NCBI GenBank assembly: GCA_030430535.1
Contig: JAUIKY010000039.1
Span: 1 to 33,408, forward strand
From: Bacteroidia bacterium
GTDB taxonomy: Bacteria; Bacteroidota; Bacteroidia; Flavobacteriales; Flavobacteriaceae
Reading direction: 5' to 3'
Length of the DNA stretch: 33,408 bases
The translations under genes were made by a program, and so were the position numbers. Of this stretch, positions 15,508 to 23,749 are shown piece by piece; within the stretch, counting starts at the first letter, position 1; each line of letters begins with the position of its first letter. Under the pieces are notes generated by a model, which ran no database searches, was not told the DNA's origin, and saw only the letters and a program-made list of their open reading frames with translations.

Positions 15508-15993
15508 ATGTTAGTAGATTTTAATACATTACCCGAAGAATCACGAATTTGGATTTATCAAGCCAACCGATCGTTTACGCCTGATGAAATTGAAGAAATT
15601 GAGCGTAAACTCGATTTGTTTATTGAAAACTGGACGGCACATGGTAGTGATTTAAACGCAGGTTATTTAATTAAATACAAGCGATTTATAATCATTGGTT
15701 TAAACCAAAACTTGAATAAAGCAACAGGCTGCTCGATTGATGCTTCAGTGCATTTTATTCAGCAGTTGGAGAAAGATTATAATGTCGATTTAATGGACAA
15801 AATGAACGTATCTTACAAACAAGGTGAGTACGTGGCTTACAAGTCATTGGTCGATTTCAAAAAAATGGCAAAAGACAAAGCAGTGTCTAAAAACACCATT
15901 GTATTCAATAATTTAGTCACCAATATTGCCGAGTTTAAGGAGAGCTGGGAGGTACCCGCTTCCGAAAGTTGGCACAGCCGTTTTTTAAAGTAA
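15508..15993 (+). CDS. Conserved Bacteroidota protein of unknown function (often mislabelled ABC transporter ATPase)
   Basis: The 161-residue protein begins MLVDFNTLPEESRIWIYQAN and contains IEEIERKLDLFIENWTAHGS, then a conserved GCSIDASVHFIQQLEKDYNV segment. It has no signal peptide, no membrane helix and no Walker A or B motif, so the ABC-ATPase label that homologues often carry is not supported. It starts 17 bp after the CCG-domain gene and probably belongs to the same operon. The conserved Cys-Ser-Ile-Asp stretch and the WTAHGS motif suggest a small enzyme or binding fold, but I do not know its function. Confidence 0.75.
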   Translation: MLVDFNTLPEESRIWIYQANRSFTPDEIEEIERKLDLFIENWTAHGSDLNAGYLIKYKRFIIIGLNQNLNKATGCSIDASVHFIQQLEKDYNVDLMDKMNVSYKQGEYVAYKSLVDFKKMAKDKAVSKNTIVFNNLVTNIAEFKESWEVPASESWHSRFLK

Positions 15994-16113
15994 AAAGTGG
16001 CTTGTTATCTTTTGTTAATCTATCTTAAAGTCTTTTTATCTTTTTTTTAAAAACATTATTTTGGCATACTTATTAGTGTGGTAAAGCTAATAACTATTGT
16101 TAACAACAATTTT

Positions 16114-19032
16114 ATGCGTCAAATCTTAATTAATATTCCATTTTTATTTTTTGCTATTTTTTCATTTGCCCAACAGTCAGGCAGCCCTTTATTGGCAGCT
16201 GATGCGATGGCGCAACAAAAATGGGTGGATAGCGTATATGCTTCATTCACCTTAAAGGAAAAAGTAGGGCAGTTGTACATGGTACAGGTTATGTCAAATC
16301 AAGATTTAGCAACAAAAAACAAGATTGTACAGCTTATAAAAGACCACCAAATTGGCGGTATTATCTATTCTAATGGAGGTCCGTACAGGCAAGCACAACT
16401 TAACAATGAATTGCAGGCCGCTTCAAAAATTCCGTTATTAATTGGTATGGATGCCGAATGGGGCTTGAGTATGCGTCTCGATTCTACTTATGCTTTTCCG
16501 TGGAATATGACTTTAGGTGCTATAAAAGATAATAGATTAGTGGAGCAAACCGGACGCAGAATAGGCGAACACTGCAAGCGTTTGGGAGTTCATTTCAATT
16601 TTGCGCCCGATGTTGATATCAACACCAATCCGCAAAACCCTATTATAGGAAATCGTTCCTTTGGTGAAGATCGCGACAACGTCACCGAAAAAGCATTAGC
16701 CTTTATGAAAGGCATGCAAAGTGCTGGAGTATTGGCCAATGCCAAGCATTTTCCTGGACATGGCGACACCGATCAAGATTCGCATAAAACGCTTCCAACC
16801 ATTAGTTTTAATGAAAAACGAATTGACTCCATTGAGTTGTATCCTTATAAAAAACTAATAAAAGAAGGCTTGTCTAGCGTGATGGTTGCCCATTTAAATG
16901 TACCTAGTTTAGAGACTCGTGAAGGTTATCCGTCATCGCTTTCAAAAAATATTGTTACCAATATTTTAAAGGAAAGATTAGGTTTTCAAGGATTGATTTT
17001 TACCGATGCCTTGACCATGAAAGGAGCGGCAGATTTTGATGAAACAGGCGCAATAGATTTGGCTGCTTTTATGGCTGGGAACGATGTGATGTTGATGTCT
17101 GAAGACGTTGAGCAGGGCGTTTCAAAAATTATGGAAGCCTACAACAGCGGAAAAATTACAGAAGCCCGATTGGCACATTCGGTAAAAAAAATATTGATGG
17201 CCAAATACAAAGTAGGATTACATGAATATTCGCCCATTGCGCTGTATAATTTATCAAAGGATTTAAGCCGAATAAAAGACGACGTTTTAAACGAAAGTCT
17301 TTTTGAAAATGCCATTACGGTTGTGAAAAATGATAATAATTTACTGCCCCTAAAAAACTTGGAAACCAAATCCATAGCCTACGTTAAATTTGGGGATGAT
17401 GATGGCACACCGTTTTATGACGAACTAAAAAAATACGGCAAAGTACATCTAATAGAAGCTGATGATTTGTTTGAACTAACGGCTAGGTTAAAACCTTATA
17501 ATACCGTAATTATTGGTTTTCATCGCTCTAATGCTAGCCCATGGAAAGCCTATGAATTTTCTCAGCAAGAACAAGTTTGGATAGACGAAATAGCCAAAAA
17601 CAATACCGTAATACTGGATGCATTTGTAAAGCCTTATGCGCTTTCAGATTTGAAAAGTATAGACCACTTTTCGAGTATTATTGTCAGTTACCAAAATAGC
17701 GAGGTGGCTCAACAAAAATCGGCACAGCTCATTTTTGGTGCAATAGATGCCAAAGGGCAATTGCCCGTTTCCATTCAACCGTATTTTAAAACTGGTGAAG
17801 GTATCGAATTTAGCAATATCAAGCGTTTAGGGTACAGCATTCCTGAGCGGGTTGGGATGAGTACCGAAAAGCTAAATAGGATAGATTCCATTGCTAAAAT
17901 AGCAGTCGATTCAATGATGACGCCCGGCGCACAAATATTGGTGGCCAGAAAAGGGAAAGTGGTTTACAATAAAAATTTCGGAAAACACACTTATAAAGGA
18001 AAGGAAGAAGTATCCTCTGATGATATTTACGATTTGGCCTCTTTAACAAAAATTCTAGCTACCTTACCATTGGTAATGGAACTTGAAGAAGAGGGCATTA
18101 TTTCATTAGATACAAAACTTTCAGAGATTTTGCCAGAATACAAAATCTCGAACAAAGCCAATGTAACCATAAAAAGTATGTTGTCGCATTATGCCCGTTT
18201 GCGGCCTTGGGAACCTTTTTACTACCGTACTTTAGATAGTTTGACTAAGCACCCTAGCGCCAGTTATTACAGAAGGGAACGCAGTGATGAGTTTAACGTT
18301 GAAGTCGCCAAAGACCTCTTTCTGCGAACCGATTATCAAGATTCCATACCCGAAATTATTAAAAATTCCGAGTTGTTGCCAACTTTAAGATATCGGTATA
18401 GCGATTTTCCATATTACATTTTAAAGAAATTTATTGAGTACCATTACGACAGAACTTTGGAGCAGTTAGCCCAATCGCATTTTTATGAGCCTTTGGGGGC
18501 TAATAACACGATGTATAATCCATATCATAAAATAAGTAGTAAAAAAATAGTGCCCACAGAGGTAGATGATTATTATCGTTTCCAAGAGGTGCACGGTTAT
18601 GTACACGATATGGGTGCTGCCATGCAAAATGGTATTGGCGGGCACGCCGGAGTGTTTAGCAATGCCAACGATGTTGCTAAAATTATGCAAATGTATTTGC
18701 AAAAAGGAACTTACGGAGGGAAACAATTTTTTAAGCCAGAAACATTCGATAAATTTAATACCTGCCATTATTGCCACAAAGGAAATAGGCGCGGTATAGG
18801 TTTCGATAAACCCCAATTGGGAAAGGAAGGTCCCACCTGTGGGTGTGTATCAAAAAATAGTTTTGGGCATTCTGGGTTTACCGGAACATACACATGGGCA
18901 GATCCAGATGAAGAAATTGTTTATGTATTTTTGGCCAATAGAACCTACCCAACGGCAGGAAAAAATGTATTGCTCAGGAAGAATATCAGAACCGAAATTC
19001 AACGGCTTATTTATGAAGCGATAATTGATTAA
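16114..19032 (+). CDS. Glycoside hydrolase family 3 (NagZ-like) fused to a serine hydrolase/beta-lactamase-type domain
   Basis: The 972-residue secreted protein has a signal peptide (MRQILINIPFLFFAIFSFAQ). The N-terminal GH3 domain, about residues 40-350, carries the NagZ-type motif KHFPGHGDTDQDSHKTLP (Lys211 onward), and Asp298 in LIFTDALTMKGA is the likely nucleophile. A GH3 C-terminal sandwich follows. From about residue 580 there is a penicillin-binding-protein/class C beta-lactamase-like domain with the active-site motif SLTK (Ser643, Lys646), a HYARL segment, and GHSGFTGT near the end. This fusion is recurrent in Bacteroidota and suits peptidoglycan or amino-sugar glycan turnover in the periplasm. 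The ATG at 16114 replaces an upstream GTG at 16078 because it gives a clean signal peptide. Confidence 0.9.
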   Translation: MRQILINIPFLFFAIFSFAQQSGSPLLAADAMAQQKWVDSVYASFTLKEKVGQLYMVQVMSNQDLATKNKIVQLIKDHQIGGIIYSNGGPYRQAQLNNELQAASKIPLLIGMDAEWGLSMRLDSTYAFPWNMTLGAIKDNRLVEQTGRRIGEHCKRLGVHFNFAPDVDINTNPQNPIIGNRSFGEDRDNVTEKALAFMKGMQSAGVLANAKHFPGHGDTDQDSHKTLPTISFNEKRIDSIELYPYKKLIKEGLSSVMVAHLNVPSLETREGYPSSLSKNIVTNILKERLGFQGLIFTDALTMKGAADFDETGAIDLAAFMAGNDVMLMSEDVEQGVSKIMEAYNSGKITEARLAHSVKKILMAKYKVGLHEYSPIALYNLSKDLSRIKDDVLNESLFENAITVVKNDNNLLPLKNLETKSIAYVKFGDDDGTPFYDELKKYGKVHLIEADDLFELTARLKPYNTVIIGFHRSNASPWKAYEFSQQEQVWIDEIAKNNTVILDAFVKPYALSDLKSIDHFSSIIVSYQNSEVAQQKSAQLIFGAIDAKGQLPVSIQPYFKTGEGIEFSNIKRLGYSIPERVGMSTEKLNRIDSIAKIAVDSMMTPGAQILVARKGKVVYNKNFGKHTYKGKEEVSSDDIYDLASLTKILATLPLVMELEEEGIISLDTKLSEILPEYKISNKANVTIKSMLSHYARLRPWEPFYYRTLDSLTKHPSASYYRRERSDEFNVEVAKDLFLRTDYQDSIPEIIKNSELLPTLRYRYSDFPYYILKKFIEYHYDRTLEQLAQSHFYEPLGANNTMYNPYHKISSKKIVPTEVDDYYRFQEVHGYVHDMGAAMQNGIGGHAGVFSNANDVAKIMQMYLQKGTYGGKQFFKPETFDKFNTCHYCHKGNRRGIGFDKPQLGKEGPTCGCVSKNSFGHSGFTGTYTWADPDEEIVYVFLANRTYPTAGKNVLLRKNIRTEIQRLIYEAIID

Positions 19033-19050
19033 AATAGTAAAAACGAACAC

Positions 19051-20190
19051 ATGAAAATAGGAATTGTTTGCTACCCAACGTTTGGTGGGAGTGGAGTAGT
19101 GGCCACAGAATTAGGATTGGAGCTGTCTAAACGTGGGCACGAAATCCATTTCATCACTTATAGCCAACCCGTACGGTTGGAGCTTGTTAGTAACAATGTA
19201 CACTACCACGAAGTAAACGTTCCTGAATATCCGCTGTTTCATTATCAGCCTTACGAGTTGGCATTGTCCAGTAAGTTGGTCGATATGGTAAAACTTCATA
19301 GAATTGAAATTCTACATGTACATTATGCCATTCCACATGCTTATGCGGCTTATATGGCAAAAAAGATGCTTCAGGAAGAAGGGATTTATGTACCCATTGT
19401 GACTACTTTGCATGGCACCGACATTACCTTGGTGGGTAATCATCCGTTTTACAAGCCAGCGGTAACTTTTAGTATTAATAAATCGGATGCAGTGACTGCT
19501 GTTTCAAAAAGTTTAAAGGACGATACGTTGCGTTTGTTCAACATTAAAAATAATATTCACGTCGTGCCCAATTTTATCGACTTGGAAAAGTACAGACATA
19601 ATGGCTTCCCGGATTGCCAAAGAGGAATGATGGCTAAGGAAGGTGAAAAAATAATTACCCACATCAGTAACTTAAGACCAGTTAAACGGGTGCAGGATGT
19701 TATCAGCGTATTTTATAATATCCAAAAGGAAATGCCCGCTAAACTCATGTTTATTGGAGAAGGGCCAGAAAAGGAAAAAGTAGAGGCCATGTGTAATGAA
19801 TTGGGCATTTTAAACAAAATTGTATTCTTTGGAAAAAGTAACGAAATTGATAAAATACTGTGTTTTAGCGACCTGTTCTTGTTGCCATCGCAAACCGAAA
19901 GTTTTGGTTTAGCAGCTTTAGAGGCTATGGCTTCTGGTGTTCCGGTGATTTCAAGTAATACGGGGGGTATTCCTGAGGTTAATGTGCATGGGGTTTCGGG
20001 GTACTTAAGCAATGTGGGTGATATTGACGATATGAGTAAAAACGCCATTCATATTTTAAGCGACGAAAATCGATTGAAACAATTTAAAGATGCTGCCAGA
20101 AGGGAATCTTTGAAGTTTGATCTGCATACCATCGTTCCTAAATATGAAGCCATTTACGAGGATACATTGGCTAAATGCATGATTCTTTAG
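19051..20190 (+). CDS. bshA: N-acetyl-alpha-D-glucosaminyl L-malate synthase BshA
   Basis: BshA is the first enzyme of bacillithiol synthesis: it transfers GlcNAc from UDP-GlcNAc to L-malate. The 379-residue protein is a GT4-fold (GT-B) glycosyltransferase with the BshA start MKIGIVCYPTFGGSGVVATE. Other marks are HVHYAIPHAYAAYMAK, TTLHGTDITLVGNHPFY, VPNFIDLEKY, and the nucleotide-sugar EX7E motif in TESFGLAALEAMASGVP (Glu283, Glu291). It starts 18 bp after the GH3 fusion and ends 3 bp before a convergent gene. Bacillithiol is a known persulfide carrier, which links it to the CstB-like enzyme at 3592. Confidence 0.95.
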   Translation: MKIGIVCYPTFGGSGVVATELGLELSKRGHEIHFITYSQPVRLELVSNNVHYHEVNVPEYPLFHYQPYELALSSKLVDMVKLHRIEILHVHYAIPHAYAAYMAKKMLQEEGIYVPIVTTLHGTDITLVGNHPFYKPAVTFSINKSDAVTAVSKSLKDDTLRLFNIKNNIHVVPNFIDLEKYRHNGFPDCQRGMMAKEGEKIITHISNLRPVKRVQDVISVFYNIQKEMPAKLMFIGEGPEKEKVEAMCNELGILNKIVFFGKSNEIDKILCFSDLFLLPSQTESFGLAALEAMASGVPVISSNTGGIPEVNVHGVSGYLSNVGDIDDMSKNAIHILSDENRLKQFKDAARRESLKFDLHTIVPKYEAIYEDTLAKCMIL

Positions 20191-20193
20191 TTT

Positions 20194-21240
20194 TTAATTA
20201 CTGTTTTTGCTCCTTTCAGCTTGTTTTTTAGCCCGTTCAATTTCAAGTTTTGTTGGTGGATTTGGTCTTTGTTCTTCGGCAATATCTGGTTCAAAACTAA
20301 GCTGGGCATAAAAAGGAAAATGGTCTGAATTAATATCCGAACATGTTTGGGTTTTGATGTGTCTAAATTCTTCTGAAATAAAAACATGGTCTAAAGGCCA
20401 TCTTAAAATACTGCTTTTGGCACTATAAGTGCTGAAAAATCCTCTTCCCAATCGAACATCCAACAAGGTACTTACGTTTTTAAAAAGTTTTGATGTTTGG
20501 GACCACGCTACATCATTAAAATCGCCCATAACAACTACAGCGTATTTGGATGCGCTACTTAATAATGCTATTTGCATCATTTCAGTATCTCTGTCTGTGG
20601 ACATAGGGTTTTCTTGAGGCATAGGTGGTGTAGGGTGTATACAGTAAATTTGTATAGTGTCTTTCTGGTTCAAAATAACTTTAGTGTGGATTGAAGGAAT
20701 ACTGTCACTAACCAAAAATTTCACTTTTGGATTTATTAATGGTAGCTTGCTATACATGGCCATACCATAAGTATTGTCTAAAGGGTATTTAACGCTATAC
20801 CGATAATTGTTCGAAATATTTTGATTAATTGCTTTGAGCCACCGATTGTTAACTTCTGTAAATAATACAACATCGGCATCCATGGTATCTATTTCCTTCA
20901 TAACCATATCAGTGTTCTCATTTTCTTGAAGCACATTAGCCGTCAAGACACTAAATGGTTTTTTCACAGGATTTGTAGCGTTTAAAACTTCATATTTAGC
21001 AAAAGTAGTGTAGGGGTAAATTTTTATAAATTGAAATATAAAACAGGCAATTAAGGCAGAAATAAAAATATAATCCCTGTAATCTTTAAAATCAAATTTA
21101 ATAATGTAGGTAGCAATGGCTAATGCGGTTAAGAGTGTAAGTTGTAGATGAGGAAAATCAAAAATTCTTACCCACCAAAAATCTACAGAGATATAGGGCA
21201 TGGATGTTAGTATAATGGCAAGAAAGCCAAAAGATGTCAA
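20194..21240 (-). CDS. Endonuclease/exonuclease/phosphatase (EEP) family membrane protein, start disrupted
   Basis: The 348-residue frame has three N-terminal membrane helices (FGFLAIILTSMPYIS, LTLLTALAIATYII, YIFISALIACFIFQF), then an EEP catalytic domain on the outer face or periplasm. Catalytic motifs are FSVLTANVLQEN, ADVVLFTEVNNRW (Glu metal ligand), VVVMGDFNDVAW (Asp and Asn), RWPLDHVFIS and the final DINSDHFPFYAQL. Family members are metal-dependent phosphodiesterases; the substrate is unknown. The given start is a TTG. A better start is the ATG at 21274-21272, MAAKK, but eight A bases (21265-21258) put it out of frame; with seven it would read MAAKKTKLKTFLTSFGFLAI. This could be a sequencing error, slippage-based switching or a true mutation. 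Confidence 0.82.
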   Translation of the reverse strand: MTSFGFLAIILTSMPYISVDFWWVRIFDFPHLQLTLLTALAIATYIIKFDFKDYRDYIFISALIACFIFQFIKIYPYTTFAKYEVLNATNPVKKPFSVLTANVLQENENTDMVMKEIDTMDADVVLFTEVNNRWLKAINQNISNNYRYSVKYPLDNTYGMAMYSKLPLINPKVKFLVSDSIPSIHTKVILNQKDTIQIYCIHPTPPMPQENPMSTDRDTEMMQIALLSSASKYAVVVMGDFNDVAWSQTSKLFKNVSTLLDVRLGRGFFSTYSAKSSILRWPLDHVFISEEFRHIKTQTCSDINSDHFPFYAQLSFEPDIAEEQRPNPPTKLEIERAKKQAERSKNSN

Positions 21241-21539
21241 GAAGGTTTTTAACTTAGTTTTTTTTAGCGGCCATAACGTATTATATATATATTTCCAGGT
21301 GTGTCTATAAAATTAACAAAAGCATAAATTATTTAATAACCTACTGTTAGATTTATGTAAAAATAGATTTGAAAGGTATCAAACAGATTAATTTTAGGAA
21401 TTACCAAAAAATATTTTTTCACTTAAAAATAAAGGCTTTAAACTAAAACCAATGGTGGAGTAAAATCATTAATACATTACGCTATTGCGTTAAAATTTAT
21501 CATTTTTTCTTGCGAAATTTGAATCAAACAATAAGGTTT
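21241..21539. other. AT-rich divergent intergenic region
   Basis: This 299-bp stretch separates the minus-strand EEP gene from the plus-strand GH3-family gene and must carry both promoters. I see the A8/T8 tract near the EEP start and a TATATATATATA-like run at 21282-21292. No exact TAnnTTTG box was found for either gene; GAAATTTG at 21514-21521 is the closest on the plus strand. No further gene is supported. Confidence 0.5.
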
Positions 21540-23066
21540 ATGGCAATACTTGGTAATATTATAAAAGGGATGATTGATTTAACCGATACATTATTTTCGG
21601 AAACCAATCATATTGAAGCACAAAAAAATACCTTAAAGCAACTCCTCGAAAAGGCAAAGGCTACCGAGTTCGGAAAGCATTATAATTTTGAAGCTATTTT
21701 AGCTTCAGAGAACATAGAGTCTTATTTTGCTCAAACCATTCCATATTTCGATTACAATAAAATAAACGAAGAATGGTGGCAAAAAATCAAGAACGGCGAA
21801 AAAGACGTCACTTGGCCAGGAACATTATCCTATTTTGCACTGAGTTCGGGTACCACAGGAAAGTCAAGTAAGCGTATTCCGGTTACCGATGATATGATTG
21901 AAGCCATCCGAAAATCAGGAATCAAACAAGTTTTGGCACTAAAAAATTTTGATTTGCCAGCTGATTTTTTCGAAAAGGAAATCATGATGCTGGGAAGCTC
22001 TACCGATTTGGAAAAAAACGATGCTTTTTTGGAAGGTGAAATTAGCGGCATTAGTGCCAGCAATATTCCGTTTTGGTTTAGAGGCTATTACAAACCGGGA
22101 GAAGACATTGCACAAATTGACGATTGGGACGAACGGGTTTTGAATATTGCCAAGCGTGCCAAAGAATGGGATATTGGCGCATTAAGTGGCATTCCGTCTT
22201 GGATTGAACTGATGCTTCAAAAAGTGATAGAATATCATAATCTGGATAACATCCACGATATTTGGCCTAATCTTCGGGTGTATACCTCCGGTGGAGTGGC
22301 TTTTGGCCCCTACGAAAAAAGTTTTAAAGCTTTAATGGGCAAGGAGGTTACGGTGATAGATACCTATTTGGCTTCCGAAGGTTACATAGCCACTCAAGTA
22401 AGGCCAGAAACCGATGCGATGCAGCTCAATACCGAACATGGTATTTATTTTGAGTTTGTACCTTTTAAACCTGAATATATCAACGAAGATGGCTCGTTGG
22501 TGCAGGATGCGCCTTCCGTAAACCTTGAAAACGTCCAGCTCAATAAAGACTATGTGCTCATTATTAGTACGGTTAGTGGGGCATGGCGTTACATTATTGG
22601 CGATACCATTGAATTTACCAATATTGAACGTGCTGAAATAAAAATAACAGGACGAACCAAATTCTTTTTAAATACGGTGGGTTCGCAATTGTCGGTAAAT
22701 AAAATGGACGATGCCATGCGGGTTTTGGAAGAACAGTTTTCAACTAAAATCCCTGAATATACTATTTGTGCCAAACGGGGTGACGATGGCGAATTTTACC
22801 ATTTTTGGTATTTGGGTACGGAAAACCAAAATTTGAATGCAGAAAAAGTAGCCCAAACTTTAGATGATACATTAAAAGAAGCCAATAAAAACTATAAGGT
22901 TGCCCGTAGCAAAGCACTTAAAGGGGTGAAAGTAAGATTGGTGAGCCCAAAGCTTTTTTATGAATGGAATGCCAAAAACAAGAAAAAAGGCGGACAAGTA
23001 AAAATGGAACGTGTGATGAAAGAACAAAAATTTGCCGAATGGGAAGCTTTTACAAACCAAGGCTAA
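21540..23066 (+). CDS. GH3 auxin-responsive promoter family adenylating enzyme
   Basis: This 508-residue protein belongs to the GH3 branch of the ANL (acyl-adenylate-forming) superfamily, which activates carboxylates with ATP and often joins them to amines. Motifs in order are the ATP-binding loop ALSSGTTGKSSKRIPV, VYTSGGVAFGPYEKSFKAL, DTYLASEGYIATQ, ISTVSGAWRYIIGDTIEFTN, and the hinge and C-terminal lobe motif KITGRTKFFLNTVGSQLSVN. The ATG at 21540 gives MAILGNIIKGMIDLT, the usual start; a TTG 30 bp earlier is unlikely. The plant name is misleading: bacterial members have unknown substrates. Its stop codon overlaps that of the convergent peptidase gene. Confidence 0.9.
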   Translation: MAILGNIIKGMIDLTDTLFSETNHIEAQKNTLKQLLEKAKATEFGKHYNFEAILASENIESYFAQTIPYFDYNKINEEWWQKIKNGEKDVTWPGTLSYFALSSGTTGKSSKRIPVTDDMIEAIRKSGIKQVLALKNFDLPADFFEKEIMMLGSSTDLEKNDAFLEGEISGISASNIPFWFRGYYKPGEDIAQIDDWDERVLNIAKRAKEWDIGALSGIPSWIELMLQKVIEYHNLDNIHDIWPNLRVYTSGGVAFGPYEKSFKALMGKEVTVIDTYLASEGYIATQVRPETDAMQLNTEHGIYFEFVPFKPEYINEDGSLVQDAPSVNLENVQLNKDYVLIISTVSGAWRYIIGDTIEFTNIERAEIKITGRTKFFLNTVGSQLSVNKMDDAMRVLEEQFSTKIPEYTICAKRGDDGEFYHFWYLGTENQNLNAEKVAQTLDDTLKEANKNYKVARSKALKGVKVRLVSPKLFYEWNAKNKKKGGQVKMERVMKEQKFAEWEAFTNQG

Positions 23067-23623
23067 ACAGGAGGTACAACCTCTTGGTTATTTACCAATT
23101 CCATAATTTCTTCTGGTGATAAATAATATTTTTTAATGCGTGCTTTGTAAATAGGGGTGATGTCGGCATGATTGAGTATAAAGTTTTTTGTTTTCAATAT
23201 ATAATCGCCCATACCATGTTGTACCGCATAGGTGTCGGCAGCACGTTCGGCCTCTACAATATGTTTTTCGGAAACTAAGTATTTTATACCAAACACAATG
23301 AGGTTGATATTACTCCTGTTTTGGTAATCCATGATGTGGCCCAATTCGTGCCCAATCCAACCTATAAATATATCAGCAGGAATATTTTCGGTAAGAAAGG
23401 TGGTGCCAGAAATCTTAAAAGTTTCACTAATTAGAATAACGTAACTTCTGTGTTTTCTCGATTTGAAAAAACTAGTAAATTTAGGCTGCGCTTGCATCGT
23501 CGATTTTTTGATATTCCTTTTGAATTTAAATTCAATAGGAACGTCATTCAGTTCGGGAAAATATCTCAGCGCCGTTTTTACTTCTTTTCTAATATGTTGG
23601 GGTATTTTGTGTTTTGATTCCAT
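23063..23623 (-). CDS. HELGH zinc peptidase-like protein (M48-type)
   Basis: The 186-residue protein has the zinc-metallopeptidase motif HELGH (His92, Glu93, His96). A downstream EAERAADTYAVQHG segment (Glu126 and Asp130) resembles the third-ligand helix of M48-like gluzincins. There is no clear signal peptide, only a weak hydrophobic stretch (INLIVFGIKYLV). Homologues seem confined to Flavobacteriia-like bacteria, and a substrate is not known. Its stop codon shares bases with the stop of the convergent GH3-family gene. It starts about 85 bp from the adhesin-operon terminator and is transcribed in the same direction, so it probably has its own promoter. Confidence 0.78.
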   Translation of the reverse strand: MESKHKIPQHIRKEVKTALRYFPELNDVPIEFKFKRNIKKSTMQAQPKFTSFFKSRKHRSYVILISETFKISGTTFLTENIPADIFIGWIGHELGHIMDYQNRSNINLIVFGIKYLVSEKHIVEAERAADTYAVQHGMGDYILKTKNFILNHADITPIYKARIKKYYLSPEEIMELVNNQEVVPPV

Positions 23624-23708
23624 AAAGTCATTTTAGCAAAAACAAAATGAAGCTATTGATGCTTTTAAGTAAAATATTGATTTTAAAAAAACTTAGTTAA
23701 AATTGTAC

Positions 23709-23737
23709 AAAAAATAACCCCGGAATAACCGGGGTTT
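23709..23737 (-). terminator. Strong Rho-independent terminator of the adhesin operon
   Basis: On the minus strand AACCCCGG and CCGGGGTT (23736-23729 and 23723-23716) form a perfect 8-bp GC-rich stem with a 5-base loop, followed by ATTTTTTG. It begins 13 bp past the stop of the last OmpA-family gene. Confidence 0.88.
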
Positions 23738-23749
23738 GTTGTTGAAATT

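Noticed and set aside
15508-15993. ABC transporter ATPase function for the 161-residue conserved protein
   Set aside because: No Walker A, Walker B or ABC signature motif is present; the name is a database habit, so it was annotated as unknown function.
16034-16063. Promoter-like TATTTTG at 16057-16063 before the GH3 fusion gene
   Set aside because: It is one base short of the TAnnTTTG consensus and has no TTG at the -33 position, so it is too weak to list as a feature.
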